Shown here: positions 9,562-17,377 of the stretch, one piece after another
Layout of the letters: each line of letters begins with the position of its first letter
Numbering within the stretch: position 1 is the first letter of the stretch
Assembly: GCA_028281825.1 (NCBI GenBank)
Contig: JANQJC010000108.1
Span: 1-38,921 of the forward strand
Source: Flavobacteriales bacterium
GTDB taxonomy: Bacteria > Bacteroidota > Bacteroidia > JANQJC01
DNA length: 38,921 nucleotides
Direction of reading: 5' to 3'
Made by a program: the position numbers and the translations under genes
Notes under the pieces: generated by a model
What the model saw: the letters and a program-made list of their open reading frames with translations, nothing else
What the model was told of the DNA's origin: nothing
Database searches by the model: none

Positions 9562-9820
9562 CAACCAAGATTTTCCGTGAGTCCCTCGGGGGTGTCGATA
9601 AACGCATTTTTTGGCCTTTTTCGACCTATTTTGCACTGTTAATTACGGTAGTGAAGTGTTAAAAACTACTGTACATTGCTACCCGAAAAATAACACCCAT
9701 CTCAATTCTTATCTCATCCTACCAACCTGAAGTGCCATTACAAAATGGGGAATAAAATGCGCAATATGTGCAACTATTTCCCGATATGCTTAGGCAATCA
9801 TTTTCATTCAAACACCCCTA

Positions 9821-9845
9821 TAAAGTGTTGTAATACAACACTTTA
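9821..9845. promoter_or_regulatory. Inverted repeat, probable operator upstream of the sigma-54 activator
   Basis: Perfect arms TAAAGTGTTGT and ACAACACTTTA separated by AAT. There is no T-run, so a terminator is unlikely. It lies 110-134 bp before the activator start and shares the AAGTGT core with the palindromic region at 10971-10991. A protein-binding site for the adjacent Fis-type regulator (autoregulation) is inferred. Confidence 0.55.
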
Positions 9846-9862
9846 AATTCAAATTCTTCAAC

Positions 9863-9878
9863 TGGCATGATATATTCA
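9863..9878 (+). promoter_or_regulatory. Weak sigma-54-like promoter candidate
   Basis: TGGCATGATATATTCA has a perfect -24 half (TGGCATG) but a poor -12 half (ATTC where TTGC is expected). It lies 18 bp downstream of the inverted repeat. Listed because the same TGGCATG recurs at 11057. Confidence 0.2.
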
Positions 9879-9954
9879 CTTGATTAGAAAAGCAAATTAA
9901 AGAGCAATAAAACGATTTATATGAAACCTCGACTACGTTATCAAAAAACAAAAC

Positions 9955-10935
9955 GTGACTTCAACCAAAAAATATATTTGGGGTACAAGCCCATTTGCGA
10001 AAAGGCTGTCAGAGGAAATCAAACTTGTTGCTAATACCAATTTAACAGTAATTATCTCTGGAGAAAGTGGCACTGGAAAAGAACATGTAGCCAACACTAT
10101 TCACAGACATAGTCCTCGTCAGTCAAAGCAAATAGTAGCCGTTGATTGCGGCTCAATATCCGAAAAGCTTTTCGAAAGCGAATTGTTCGGACATGAAGCA
10201 GGTTCATTTACGGGAGCTACTCGCGACAAAACCGGCTTGTTTGAGCTAGCGAACCACGGTACGCTTTTTCTTGATGAAATCACTAACCTAAGCTATGCCA
10301 ATCAAGCCAAATTGTTAAGAGCGCTTCAGGAAAGGAAGATTAGAAAAGTGGGAGGGAAAAAATCAATTGAGGTAGACATACGGCTCATAGCAGCTACAAA
10401 CTCAAATATAAGAAATGCCATTGCTAAAGGCATCTTCCGTGAAGACCTGTACCATCGTCTTAATGAGTTTAATATTGACATTAGGCCATTACGAAACAGG
10501 AAAGATGACATTCCAAGTTTTATAGACAGCTTTATTGAAGAAGCTAACGCAGATTTGTTCAAAAATGTAAAATCCATTGATAAAAAAGCCTTGGACAAAT
10601 TAATCGCCTTCCCCTGGCCTGGCAATCTCCGCGAACTTCGAAATGTGATACGACGAAGTGTGTTAGTTGCTCGTAATGAAAGCATTACCCAGGAATGCTT
10701 GCCGGCCTACCTTGACTTATCATTGAAAAGTGAAAATGGGAAAAATGGCTATCCATTGCTTAATGGAAAAGGGCTTGAAGATGTACTGCATAAAACAGAA
10801 AAGAACATCATAGAAAATACCTTGCAAAGCACTCATTATGACCTTGACAGGACTTCAGACTTGCTCAAAATCCATAAACGTACTTTATACAAAAAAATGA
10901 AGCGCCATGGAATTAGATGGCAAAGGAATACCTAA
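9955..10935 (+). CDS. Stand-alone sigma-54-dependent activator (AAA+ plus Fis HTH), PspF-like architecture
   Basis: 326 residues with a GTG start; the frame is closed upstream by TGA at 9922, so no N-terminal sensor domain can be added. The AAA+ domain starts at once: Walker A GESGTGKE (36-43), sigma-54 contact loop GSFTGA (83-88, Ser in place of the usual first Ala), Walker B LFLDE (Asp107, Glu108), sensor I IAATN, arginine-finger region FREDLYHRL, and WPGNLREL. A Fis-type helix-turn-helix ends the protein (about 275-322). Family knowledge: such proteins remodel the sigma-54 holoenzyme using ATP; those without receiver or GAF domains, such as E. coli PspF (325 aa), are controlled by a partner protein or by their own level. 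The downstream T9SS gene with a palindromic site is the likely local target (inference). Confidence 0.92.
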   Translation: MTSTKKYIWGTSPFAKRLSEEIKLVANTNLTVIISGESGTGKEHVANTIHRHSPRQSKQIVAVDCGSISEKLFESELFGHEAGSFTGATRDKTGLFELANHGTLFLDEITNLSYANQAKLLRALQERKIRKVGGKKSIEVDIRLIAATNSNIRNAIAKGIFREDLYHRLNEFNIDIRPLRNRKDDIPSFIDSFIEEANADLFKNVKSIDKKALDKLIAFPWPGNLRELRNVIRRSVLVARNESITQECLPAYLDLSLKSENGKNGYPLLNGKGLEDVLHKTEKNIIENTLQSTHYDLDRTSDLLKIHKRTLYKKMKRHGIRWQRNT

Positions 10936-10973
10936 CCTTTTCGTTGGCAAAACTGTGCCCTAAAGTTCACAAG

Positions 10974-10991
10974 TGTGGAATTAATTCCACA
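10974..10991. promoter_or_regulatory. Perfect 18-bp palindrome, probable activator binding site
   Basis: TGTGGAATTAATTCCACA is its own reverse complement over all 18 bases. It lies 38 bp after the activator stop and about 83 bp upstream of a sigma-54-like -24 box (11057), a spacing typical of enhancer sites for sigma-54 activators. There is no T-run, so it is not a terminator. Confidence 0.6.
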
Positions 10992-11056
10992 TCATTAATA
11001 TATGATAAATAATTCATTTGCCGTGGAAGCCTTACTGATAAAGGTTTATAAGTAAT

Positions 11057-11072
11057 TGGCATGGTCATTGTC
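11057..11072 (+). promoter_or_regulatory. Candidate sigma-54 promoter for the repeat surface protein
   Basis: TGGCATGGTCATTGTC matches TGGCAYRNNNNTTGCW except that the -12 GC is GT and the last base is C. The start codon is 130 bp downstream. A short inverted repeat (ATTCAT, 4 nt, ATGAAT) lies at 11073-11088. The -12 mismatch lowers confidence. Confidence 0.35.
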
Positions 11073-11201
11073 ATTCATTTCCATGAATCAAACCTTCGCA
11101 TGTTTATGGAAAAAAGACTGCTCATTTTTGACTATTTCCCTTAACCCTTACAATTAATGAAGAAGAAAACACTTTTTTAATAACCAAATATTTTATACAA
11201 A

Positions 11202-14189
11202 ATGAAAAACACAATACTTAACCTTATCAAATCCGGATTTGTACTTACTTTACTGATTGCAAGTGCTCAATTCGGTCGTGCAGCCACTTTTACAGCTATA
11301 GCCTCAGGTGACTGGAGTAGCTCAGCTACTTGGGGAGGTACCCCTCCTACGTATAATATCACAGCTGACCAAATAACCATTCCTACTGGAATAACTGTTA
11401 ACCTGGATAACAACACCACAATCAATGGTGCACTTGCTTCGCTAAATGTTCAAGGTACCCTTACATCCTCCGCGAGCACTTCACTTACGGTCGATTTGGG
11501 AACAATAGTAGGTGCTGGTACTATTGCTGTGAATGAACTGATCATGAATGCTGGCGCCACACTTACCTTCACCGGCTCTATTGCAGTAAATGCGATGACT
11601 AACGCAGCAGCAACACTTTCAGTGGCGGCTGATGTTGTAGTTGATCAGGCACTTACACTTGCTGCCGGTGCATTTAGCTTAGAATCAGGCGGAAGCCTAG
11701 GCCTGGGAAACAACGCTGATATAGTTGTATCAGGCGGTACAATTGCCGTAACTAGTGGAACTCTTTCTCTTTCAGGTTCATACAACGTTGTTTACACATC
11801 AGGCTCGGCAACTGCAGGACTTGAATTAAGTGGTTCAGGATTAAATGATATAACCGTTGATGTTGGCAATGCAAATAATGTAACACTTACTTCAAGCCTT
11901 GATGTGAATGGCACTTTACACTTAACAGGAGGCTCACTTGTACTGAATGGTAACGATTTATCTATTTCAGGCGATGTTTCTGCCTCAGGCAATGGCTACA
12001 TAGTTTCTACCTCAAGCTCAAACATTACTATTGATGCCAACGGAGGTATCTCTGGAACACTAAGTTTTGACGGCAATGCAAACAGTGTAAACAATCTTAC
12101 TATTGATGTTGGCTCTTCCAATAGCGCCAATATAGGTGGTATGTTAACTGTAAGTGGAAACTTGGCACTAAACAGTGGTACTATAGACTTCTCTGGAGCT
12201 AGCTTGGAGCTTGATGGCACAGTTAGTGGCTCAGGAAACCTTGCTGGTAACTCTTCTTCAACTTTAAATATTACTTCTACAGGTGGAGTTGGGGGTGCCT
12301 TGCATTTTGCTAGTGGCAGCCAGGCAGTAGGCGACTTTACTGTGAATGTAGGTTCTGGCAACTCTGTAGCTTTGGGCTCTAACCTTAGTGTTCATGGCTT
12401 CCTTAACCTAAATGGAGGAAGCAACATTGACATTAGTGACCAATCACTTACAATTACTTCAAATGGTGACATCACAGGTTCAGGCTCTTTTGTTACCAAT
12501 GGAAATTCCAGCTTGATGATTAACTCAAGTGGCGGCACCTCTGGTGATTTATCACTATCAGGAAGCAGTATAGGCTCTTTAACAATAAATGTTGGCAACG
12601 GCAACTCTGTGAGTTTAGGTAGTGATGCTAATGTTTCAGGAAACCTTTCACTTCAAGGAGGAAGCCTAGATTTGAATAATAACGATTTAATGATTTCTGG
12701 TGATATTGCTTCTGGCGGTAGCGGCAGTATTTCTGCCAATGGAAATTCTAATGTCTCTATATCTGGAAACACCTCCCCATCTGGTTCATTAAGTTTCTCA
12801 GGTAGTGCAAATACTGTTGGCAACCTAACCATAGATGTTGGTTCAGGCAATTCTGTTCAACTAGGCTCTGACGTTAATGTAAATGGAGATCTTGCATTAA
12901 ATGGCGGAAGCCATATAAACATTAATGGACAAACCGTTACTATTGGTAGCAATGGAGACATAACTGGCTCTGGTTCATTTATGGTAAATACCTCTTCAGG
13001 TTTGGTAATTAATTCAACTGGAGGAACATCTAGTAATATTTCATTATCAGGAAGCAGTATAGGGACACTTTCAATAAACCCTGGAAGCGGTAGTTCAGTA
13101 ACTTTAGGAAGTGACGCCAACGTTTCAGGAAATCTTGATTTGCAAAGCGGAATGCTAGTGCTTAATGACAATGACCTGATAATCTCTGGTGACATTTCTT
13201 CGAGTGGTAACGGAACAATTAGCTCTTCAGCCAATTCAAATATTTCCATCAATAGCAGTACTACACCTTCAGGCTCATTGAGTTTCTCTTCCAATGCAAA
13301 TACTGTTGGCAACTTTACTGTTAACATTGGTAATAGCGGTCACATAGATGTTGCATCCGACCTCACAGTAGATGGCACACTTGCTTTAGATAATGGAAGT
13401 GTGAATATTGGCGACAATCAAATTACTGTTGATGCAAACGGTTCAATATCAGGAGCCGGCAGCACCTCATATATTATGACCGATGCTGATGGTTCACTCA
13501 ATTTGAACGTTTCTTCAAGCGGTGGTGGTTCTGTTAACTTCCCGGTAGGAACAACATCTCATTTTTGCCCAGCCAATATCTCGCTTAATTCAGGAGATGG
13601 AATGGTAATGGTAGGCGTAATGGCTGATGTTTTTGCACAAGGCACAGGAGGAGTTGACCTTTCTGCAACACAGTCAGTTGTTGATGCTACCTGGAATATT
13701 GAAAGCTCAATTTCCTCTAATTTGGATATGGACATTGAACTGATGTGGAATACTGCTATGGAAGTAAATAGCTTTACCAACTCAGCAGTTTATGTTTCAC
13801 ACTATACCAATGGAAACTGGGATGCTGTTGCTGCTACTTCTGCTACGGCTCAAGGCAGTGGTATGTTTAGCGTTCAACGCAACAACATTACCTCGCTTAG
13901 CCCATTTGCAGTATTTGATGAAAATACAACCACAGGAGTTGCCCAGCTTGCATCTGAAGATTTGAGACTTTATCCCAATCCGGTAGTGAATGATTTATTC
14001 ATTTCAAATGTTGACATGACAGACCAAATTACCGTTGATATTATAAATATGAATGGTCAAATCATTAAGACCTTTACCATAAACTCTTCTAATGCAAGTG
14101 TTTCACTGGATGATTTAAGCGCCGGAAATTATGTAGTCAATCTATATAATGAACGCATGAATGAAGTACGAAAAATTGTGAAAAACTAA
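11202..14189 (+). CDS. T9SS-secreted Gly/Ser/Asn-rich repeat protein, predicted beta-solenoid adhesin
   Basis: 995 residues. The N-terminus (MKNTILNLIKSGFVLTLLIA to GRA) is a signal peptide, followed by SGDWSSSATWGG, a motif common at the start of secreted Bacteroidota repeat proteins. Residues 60-780 are low-complexity repeats rich in Gly, Ser and Asn with alternating hydrophobics (GSLDLNNNDLMISGDI, TVGNLTIDVGSGNSV), compatible with a right-handed beta-helix; a 163-residue super-repeat is visible. A non-repetitive globular part (about 785-905) and a T9SS type A sorting domain (LYPNPVVNDLFI to the final RKIVKN) follow. It contains very few Cys, unlike the two proteins at the start of the window. 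The preceding gene is a sigma-54 activator, with a palindrome and a candidate promoter between them. The ligand is unknown. Confidence 0.9.
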   Translation: MKNTILNLIKSGFVLTLLIASAQFGRAATFTAIASGDWSSSATWGGTPPTYNITADQITIPTGITVNLDNNTTINGALASLNVQGTLTSSASTSLTVDLGTIVGAGTIAVNELIMNAGATLTFTGSIAVNAMTNAAATLSVAADVVVDQALTLAAGAFSLESGGSLGLGNNADIVVSGGTIAVTSGTLSLSGSYNVVYTSGSATAGLELSGSGLNDITVDVGNANNVTLTSSLDVNGTLHLTGGSLVLNGNDLSISGDVSASGNGYIVSTSSSNITIDANGGISGTLSFDGNANSVNNLTIDVGSSNSANIGGMLTVSGNLALNSGTIDFSGASLELDGTVSGSGNLAGNSSSTLNITSTGGVGGALHFASGSQAVGDFTVNVGSGNSVALGSNLSVHGFLNLNGGSNIDISDQSLTITSNGDITGSGSFVTNGNSSLMINSSGGTSGDLSLSGSSIGSLTINVGNGNSVSLGSDANVSGNLSLQGGSLDLNNNDLMISGDIASGGSGSISANGNSNVSISGNTSPSGSLSFSGSANTVGNLTIDVGSGNSVQLGSDVNVNGDLALNGGSHININGQTVTIGSNGDITGSGSFMVNTSSGLVINSTGGTSSNISLSGSSIGTLSINPGSGSSVTLGSDANVSGNLDLQSGMLVLNDNDLIISGDISSSGNGTISSSANSNISINSSTTPSGSLSFSSNANTVGNFTVNIGNSGHIDVASDLTVDGTLALDNGSVNIGDNQITVDANGSISGAGSTSYIMTDADGSLNLNVSSSGGGSVNFPVGTTSHFCPANISLNSGDGMVMVGVMADVFAQGTGGVDLSATQSVVDATWNIESSISSNLDMDIELMWNTAMEVNSFTNSAVYVSHYTNGNWDAVAATSATAQGSGMFSVQRNNITSLSPFAVFDENTTTGVAQLASEDLRLYPNPVVNDLFISNVDMTDQITVDIINMNGQIIKTFTINSSNASVSLDDLSAGNYVVNLYNERMNEVRKIVKN
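12415..13393 (+). repeat. Two tandem copies of a 489-bp (163-aa) super-repeat
   Basis: Matching landmarks recur 489 bp apart: GGSNIDI at 12415 and GGSHINI at 12904, and the ggaagcagta segment at 12561 and 13050. Both copies hold the series SGSSIG, LGSDANVSGNL, SGDI and SFS.NANTVGN. Older, more diverged repeats precede them from about 11700. Confidence 0.8.
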
Positions 14190-14212
14190 TAGATTGGATT
14201 TTAGTTTTTTCT

Positions 14213-14247
14213 TAAAAGGGCAGTCTCTAATAGAGCTGCCCTTTTTA
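14213..14247. terminator. Bidirectional terminator between convergent genes
   Basis: AAAAGGGCAG and CTGCCCTTTT pair around a smaller CTC/GAG stem and a short loop, with A/T tracts on both sides. It serves the plus-strand repeat protein and the minus-strand gene that ends at 14266. Confidence 0.85.
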
Positions 14248-14265
14248 AATGCAAATCATTATAAT

Positions 14266-14853
14266 CTACCTTTTTACGGCCCTGAAATTAATCCCCAAAC
14301 CAAAAGTTATCCTAAACTCATTTAGGCTTAAAGGCGTGGGGGCATTAGACAAATGCTTACCACTAACATACCGCGTATTGATAAACAAGTGGAAAAGCTT
14401 GGTAGCGAAATAATTCACTCCCACCATCCCTGAAATCAACGGGTTAAGTGTCGCCTCACTCATACTGGGGTCTGTGGGCTCCAATTGGGGGAGACTGGTT
14501 TGAGAATAAGCAATCCCCGGCTGAAAGCCCACATATAAGTCCAAAAGCTTATCAGGGCGAAAATGGTAAGATGCTCCTGAGAACAGCTGGTGGTTTTGCA
14601 ACAAGGGCGAGTCAGGATTATTCAGGGAATTGAGAAACAAGTATGACTCACTCCTGATAGAGATATTCCCATTGATGTAATACTCCAGGTCTCCCGATAT
14701 ATAAACGTTCTTCAGGTCAGCTTTAGGCATATTCCCCGTTGCAAAACTGGAAGATGCGCGTATCAAACCCCTATAAGTATATTCTTGATTCACGTTTTGC
14801 CCCATTGCCAATACTGGCAATATCAAGGCTATGGCTATCATTAACTTTTTCAT
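14266..14853 (-). CDS. Outer-membrane beta-barrel-type protein, function unknown
   Basis: 195 residues with a signal peptide (MKKLMIAIALILPVLAMG, then QNVNQ). The mature part alternates hydrophobic and polar residues in short strands with aromatic ends (YYINGNISIRSESYLFL, LYVGFQPGIAY, FRITFGLGINF), typical of a small porin-like barrel. It is the second gene of a probable two-gene minus-strand operon, 46 bp after the His-rich barrel gene. I do not recognise a specific family. It ends opposite the T9SS repeat gene at a shared terminator. Confidence 0.75.
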   Translation of the reverse strand: MKKLMIAIALILPVLAMGQNVNQEYTYRGLIRASSSFATGNMPKADLKNVYISGDLEYYINGNISIRSESYLFLNSLNNPDSPLLQNHQLFSGASYHFRPDKLLDLYVGFQPGIAYSQTSLPQLEPTDPSMSEATLNPLISGMVGVNYFATKLFHLFINTRYVSGKHLSNAPTPLSLNEFRITFGLGINFRAVKR

Positions 14854-14899
14854 GGCAAGTGGATTTTTAGAATTTTATAAAATAGTTGCTATCCGCAAC

Positions 14900-15529
14900 T
14901 TACCAAAGGTCGGCTACTTTCACATTCAGGCTAAGTGTGACTAATATATGTCCCTCAACCCCTGCATGCCCATGGTCTTCAATATGTACTTCGGCAGGCT
15001 CGCCACCATGAGAATGCACATCTGCATGCATATCATTACCCAGGTGACTCATATATTGCGCTGCCAGTGACACATCAAACTGGTCGGTAAGGTTATAATG
15101 TGTTCCCAAACCCACCTGCATGGCGCTGCTCCATCTCTCCCCCATATTATCAGGATTGGCATTTTCACTCACCTTAGTGTAGTCAAAGCAATGGCCTGCA
15201 ACCAGGTAAGGGTTCAAGGCCCCTTTCACTTTCTCGTCATTTAATGGGTAAAACATTACTGACCACCCAATATGGGCATCCTTGCGATGGGCAATACCAC
15301 CTATATCAGTGGTGATATAGTCGGCATACCATTCGGTATTCAGGCGTTTGCCAAACTTCAGGCGAAATTGCCCCCCGAAACCCGTTCCCGGGCTCCCTGC
15401 ATCAGTAAATAAACTGGTAGTTGTGCGCATACCCAATTCCAGCATCCCGCTGTTGGGCTTTCCTCTCTCCTTTTGTGCGCTCACGGCAAAAGGCAGTAGC
15501 ATAATAGCTGCTAATAGACTGGCTTTCAT
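14900..15529 (-). CDS. Outer-membrane beta-barrel-type protein with a His-rich segment
   Basis: 209 residues from the ATG at 15529, chosen because it gives a signal peptide (MKASLLAAIMLLPFAVSA, then QKERG); the frame runs open upstream to 15649 but those codons look non-coding. The mature protein has amphipathic strands (FGGQFRLKFGKRL, WSVMFYPL, LSLNVKVADLW) and ends in a Trp, consistent with an outer-membrane barrel. Near the C-terminus (about residues 160-195) a stretch has seven His within 28 residues (MHADVHSHGG, VHIEDHGHAG), which looks like a metal-binding loop. It is the first gene of a two-gene operon with the barrel gene at 14266. A link to metal uptake or sensing is only an inference. 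Confidence 0.75.
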   Translation of the reverse strand: MKASLLAAIMLLPFAVSAQKERGKPNSGMLELGMRTTTSLFTDAGSPGTGFGGQFRLKFGKRLNTEWYADYITTDIGGIAHRKDAHIGWSVMFYPLNDEKVKGALNPYLVAGHCFDYTKVSENANPDNMGERWSSAMQVGLGTHYNLTDQFDVSLAAQYMSHLGNDMHADVHSHGGEPAEVHIEDHGHAGVEGHILVTLSLNVKVADLW

Positions 15530-15570
15530 AATTGTGACTGATTGGTGAAAGTATAGTCTGTGCCATAGCA

Positions 15571-15693
15571 ATAGGTGGATTAATGGGTAATTATAGCATA
15601 TAACGCAATGCCTTGGGTGTTTATTATGTAAAAAATGAAACCCCTTCATTCCTTAAAGCCACAAAAGGAAATCAGGGGTTTCACTCCACCTAT
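15571..15693. repeat. Inverted ATAGGTGGA pair flanking a terminator hairpin
   Basis: ATAGGTGGA at 15571-15579 is the exact inverse of TCCACCTAT at 15685-15693. TCCACCTAT also occurs at 16775-16783, inside the pseudogene, and at 17379-17387. Between the inverted pair lies the hairpin at 15630-15683. This could be a small mobile or repeated intergenic element, or an RNA leader motif. Confidence 0.4.
15630..15683 (-). terminator. Terminator after the unknown secreted protein (minus strand)
   Basis: Read on the minus strand, TGAAACCCCT pairs with AGGGGTTTCA, and inside it ATTTCCTT pairs with AAGGAAT, followed by six T. It lies about 105 bp after the stop at 15790 and about 100 bp before the start of the His-rich barrel gene, so it could also act as an attenuator for that gene. 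Confidence 0.75.
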
Positions 15694-15789
15694 GGAAAAA
15701 GGAAATTGTCCTTCCTAAAAAACTATGCAGCTAAACTAGCTCTTTGTCAAAAGCCATCCTTTACAACATTCGGCATAATGTGTGTAAGA

Positions 15790-16731
15790 TTATTTCTCAG
15801 CTAATCTCTTTAGGTATTGGTATTCCACATACACCTCCCAGATAGTATTGCTATCAACCACAGCATCTTTCATACCCACTTCAATGATGTACAATTTACT
15901 ATTGTCCCGTGGCCTGTATTTAAAGCTGGGGTAATTAGAGTATTGTGGGTTTATCTGCTCTAAGGGAATAACTCCATCACTTATCTCCATATCCTCATGG
16001 TCGCAAGCCAATATGTAATACACCATATTGGTAAAGGCGTTGTAGACAGCAGCCTTATCATCATTTCTAAACATGATAAACTTAGCCACCGTACTCTCAG
16101 ATTTGTCGTGATAAATGTATCCGTCCAATGCACCATCTGGTAAATCCGATACCATATACTTATCCTCTTGCCCTGCTATTGGCCCTCTCTTCAACCCTGA
16201 AAAATCCTTTAAGGCATCCTCCACCAATAAGGTAGATGCATGGCAAAAACCATCCGCTATTGAGGCATATAAAAACTTGGCAATTAATTGTTTTTCACCC
16301 CATCTCACTACGTTAAAAGACATCATCAGCAAGTCATGAATTTCTTGATACTCTTTATTCAAATCCTCACTGGGACCTGTCTCCTCAAGCTCGTTTACCA
16401 CCGCTGCCAGCCTTTCATGAACCAATTCATTCAGCTTATTTGAGAATGCTTTCACCTTGGGTAAATACCACGTTTCGTTATGCAAAGGCCGCAGCCCTAT
16501 CACTATGGCCTTCATTGCAGTTGTTTCGCTTTGAAGGTTTCTTAACTCTCTCTTGATTGAATCAATATTACCTTTCTTGGCCGCTTCATCAAACTTGTCA
16601 ACCTTCACCGCCACATTTGCAACAAGCTGCCTGGGCCCAGAGACATAATCTGTTATATCCTCCCGCGTGATAGATTGTGCATTAGCTCCATACGCAAAAA
16701 GCAAAATAGTTATTAAAGCAAGTCTATTCAT
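15790..16731 (-). CDS. Secreted protein of unknown function, paralogue of the adjacent pseudogene
   Basis: 313 residues with a signal peptide (MNRLALITILLFAYGANA, then QSITRED). The mature part is mostly helical by inspection, with Lys/Glu-rich heptad-like stretches (about residues 40-120), a WYLPK motif, then a mixed C-terminal part ending in IEVGMKD and WEVYVEYQ. I do not recognise a family. The neighbouring minus-strand pseudogene (16750-17302) matches its N- and C-termini (WYLPKxKxF, IEVGMKD, TWEV), which marks a tandem duplication. It contains four Cys and no lipobox. Downstream is a strong terminator. Confidence 0.8.
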   Translation of the reverse strand: MNRLALITILLFAYGANAQSITREDITDYVSGPRQLVANVAVKVDKFDEAAKKGNIDSIKRELRNLQSETTAMKAIVIGLRPLHNETWYLPKVKAFSNKLNELVHERLAAVVNELEETGPSEDLNKEYQEIHDLLMMSFNVVRWGEKQLIAKFLYASIADGFCHASTLLVEDALKDFSGLKRGPIAGQEDKYMVSDLPDGALDGYIYHDKSESTVAKFIMFRNDDKAAVYNAFTNMVYYILACDHEDMEISDGVIPLEQINPQYSNYPSFKYRPRDNSKLYIIEVGMKDAVVDSNTIWEVYVEYQYLKRLAEK

Positions 16732-16749
16732 ATTGGTTATTAGGGCAGC

Positions 16750-17302
16750 CTACTCTCCTCCAGCATACCTGCACTCCACCTATACTTCCCATGTTGAAAC
16801 CCTTTCAATAATGACATCTTTCATCCCTACCTCAATGGTGCAGGGTACTTCTTGAGTCTTGGTGGTATATTGAAACAAAGGATAATCTCCTCGACTGACA
16901 CTTACCTCATCATATTTATGCCTCAAGTATTCTGTTTTGTCATGCCCTATCATCCCTTCTATTATTTCATCCAACCCTAAGTTGAACCTCATAAAGCTTC
17001 CTGGTAAACTTCTTTGCCTTGGGTAAATACCACGCATCACCGTCAAGGTCAAGCGGTTGCACCGCATAGATAATGGTGTTTAGATTCTTGCCACCCTCTT
17101 TAAGGGTTTTCAGTATCCCCATATCGTGAATCCTGACAGTTTGGGCAAACTCATACCGCGAGCGCCCACATTGGGCAATTGCCTTTCGCGACGGCAAAAA
17201 ATACTCCACTACTTCCTCATACCTGTCTGCATTAGGCTGTGCCTCAGTCGCAAAACTTCCCAACAGGATAAAAATTAAGATATAGCCAGCCCAACTCTTC
17301 AT
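16750..17302 (-). pseudogene. Decayed paralogue of the unknown secreted protein
   Basis: The frame from ATG 17302 encodes a signal-peptide-like start (MKSWAGYILIFILLG) and the paralogue's N-terminal region through WYLPKAKKFTRKLYEV, then stops at 16967. A second frame resumes with DEIIEGM and matches the paralogue's C-terminus (YPLFQY, TIEVGMKD, STWEV), then meets a TAG at 16780-16782 exactly where the paralogue has Tyr (WEVYVEY); the next codons still read VEC. Relative to the intact copy, about 130 codons of the middle are missing and the frame is shifted. Hence at least one deletion with frameshift and one nonsense change. An expressed short N-terminal protein (111 aa) cannot be excluded. 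Confidence 0.85.
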
Positions 17303-17338
17303 TGCCCAAAAAAACAGGGTTTAATATACGCATAATAC

Positions 17339-17377
17339 AAAAAGCCCCGCCACCCTGTTTAGTCGGGCGACGGGGAC
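17339..17377 (-). terminator. Terminator-like hairpin upstream of the pseudogene (minus strand)
   Basis: Read on the minus strand, CCCCGTCGCCC pairs with GGGTGGCGGGG (one mismatch) around a short loop, followed by TTTTT. It lies 36 bp upstream of the pseudogene's start codon, where a terminator would block rather than end its transcript, so a leader attenuator is possible. It is immediately preceded by ATAGGTGGA, as is the hairpin at 15630. Confidence 0.6.

Larger units (their letters stand above)
9562..9954 (+). other. 393-bp intergenic region upstream of the sigma-54 activator
   Basis: AT-rich, with no convincing ORF; an ATG at 9921 is out of frame with the activator. It holds an inverted repeat with 11-bp arms (9821-9845), a related half-site AAGTGTT at about 9654, and a TGGCATG box at 9863. 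The length and content suggest a regulatory region. I see no clear terminator for mscS. Confidence 0.6.

Noticed and set aside
9921-9954. ATG at 9921 as start of the sigma-54 activator
   Set aside because: It is out of frame with the AAA+ domain; the in-frame start is the GTG at 9955.
10943-10962. TTGGCAAAACTGTGCC as a sigma-54 promoter
   Set aside because: The spacing between GG and GC is 9 instead of 10 bases, and it is too close to the palindrome for an enhancer arrangement.
11792-13327. Minus-strand open frames opposite the Gly/Ser-rich T9SS gene
   Set aside because: Antisense shadows of a repetitive coding sequence, rich in Pro/Leu only because of the complementary codons.
15571-15693. 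Complete miniature transposon (MITE)
   Set aside because: The inverted ends are only 9 bp and no target-site duplication is visible; kept only as a repeated motif.
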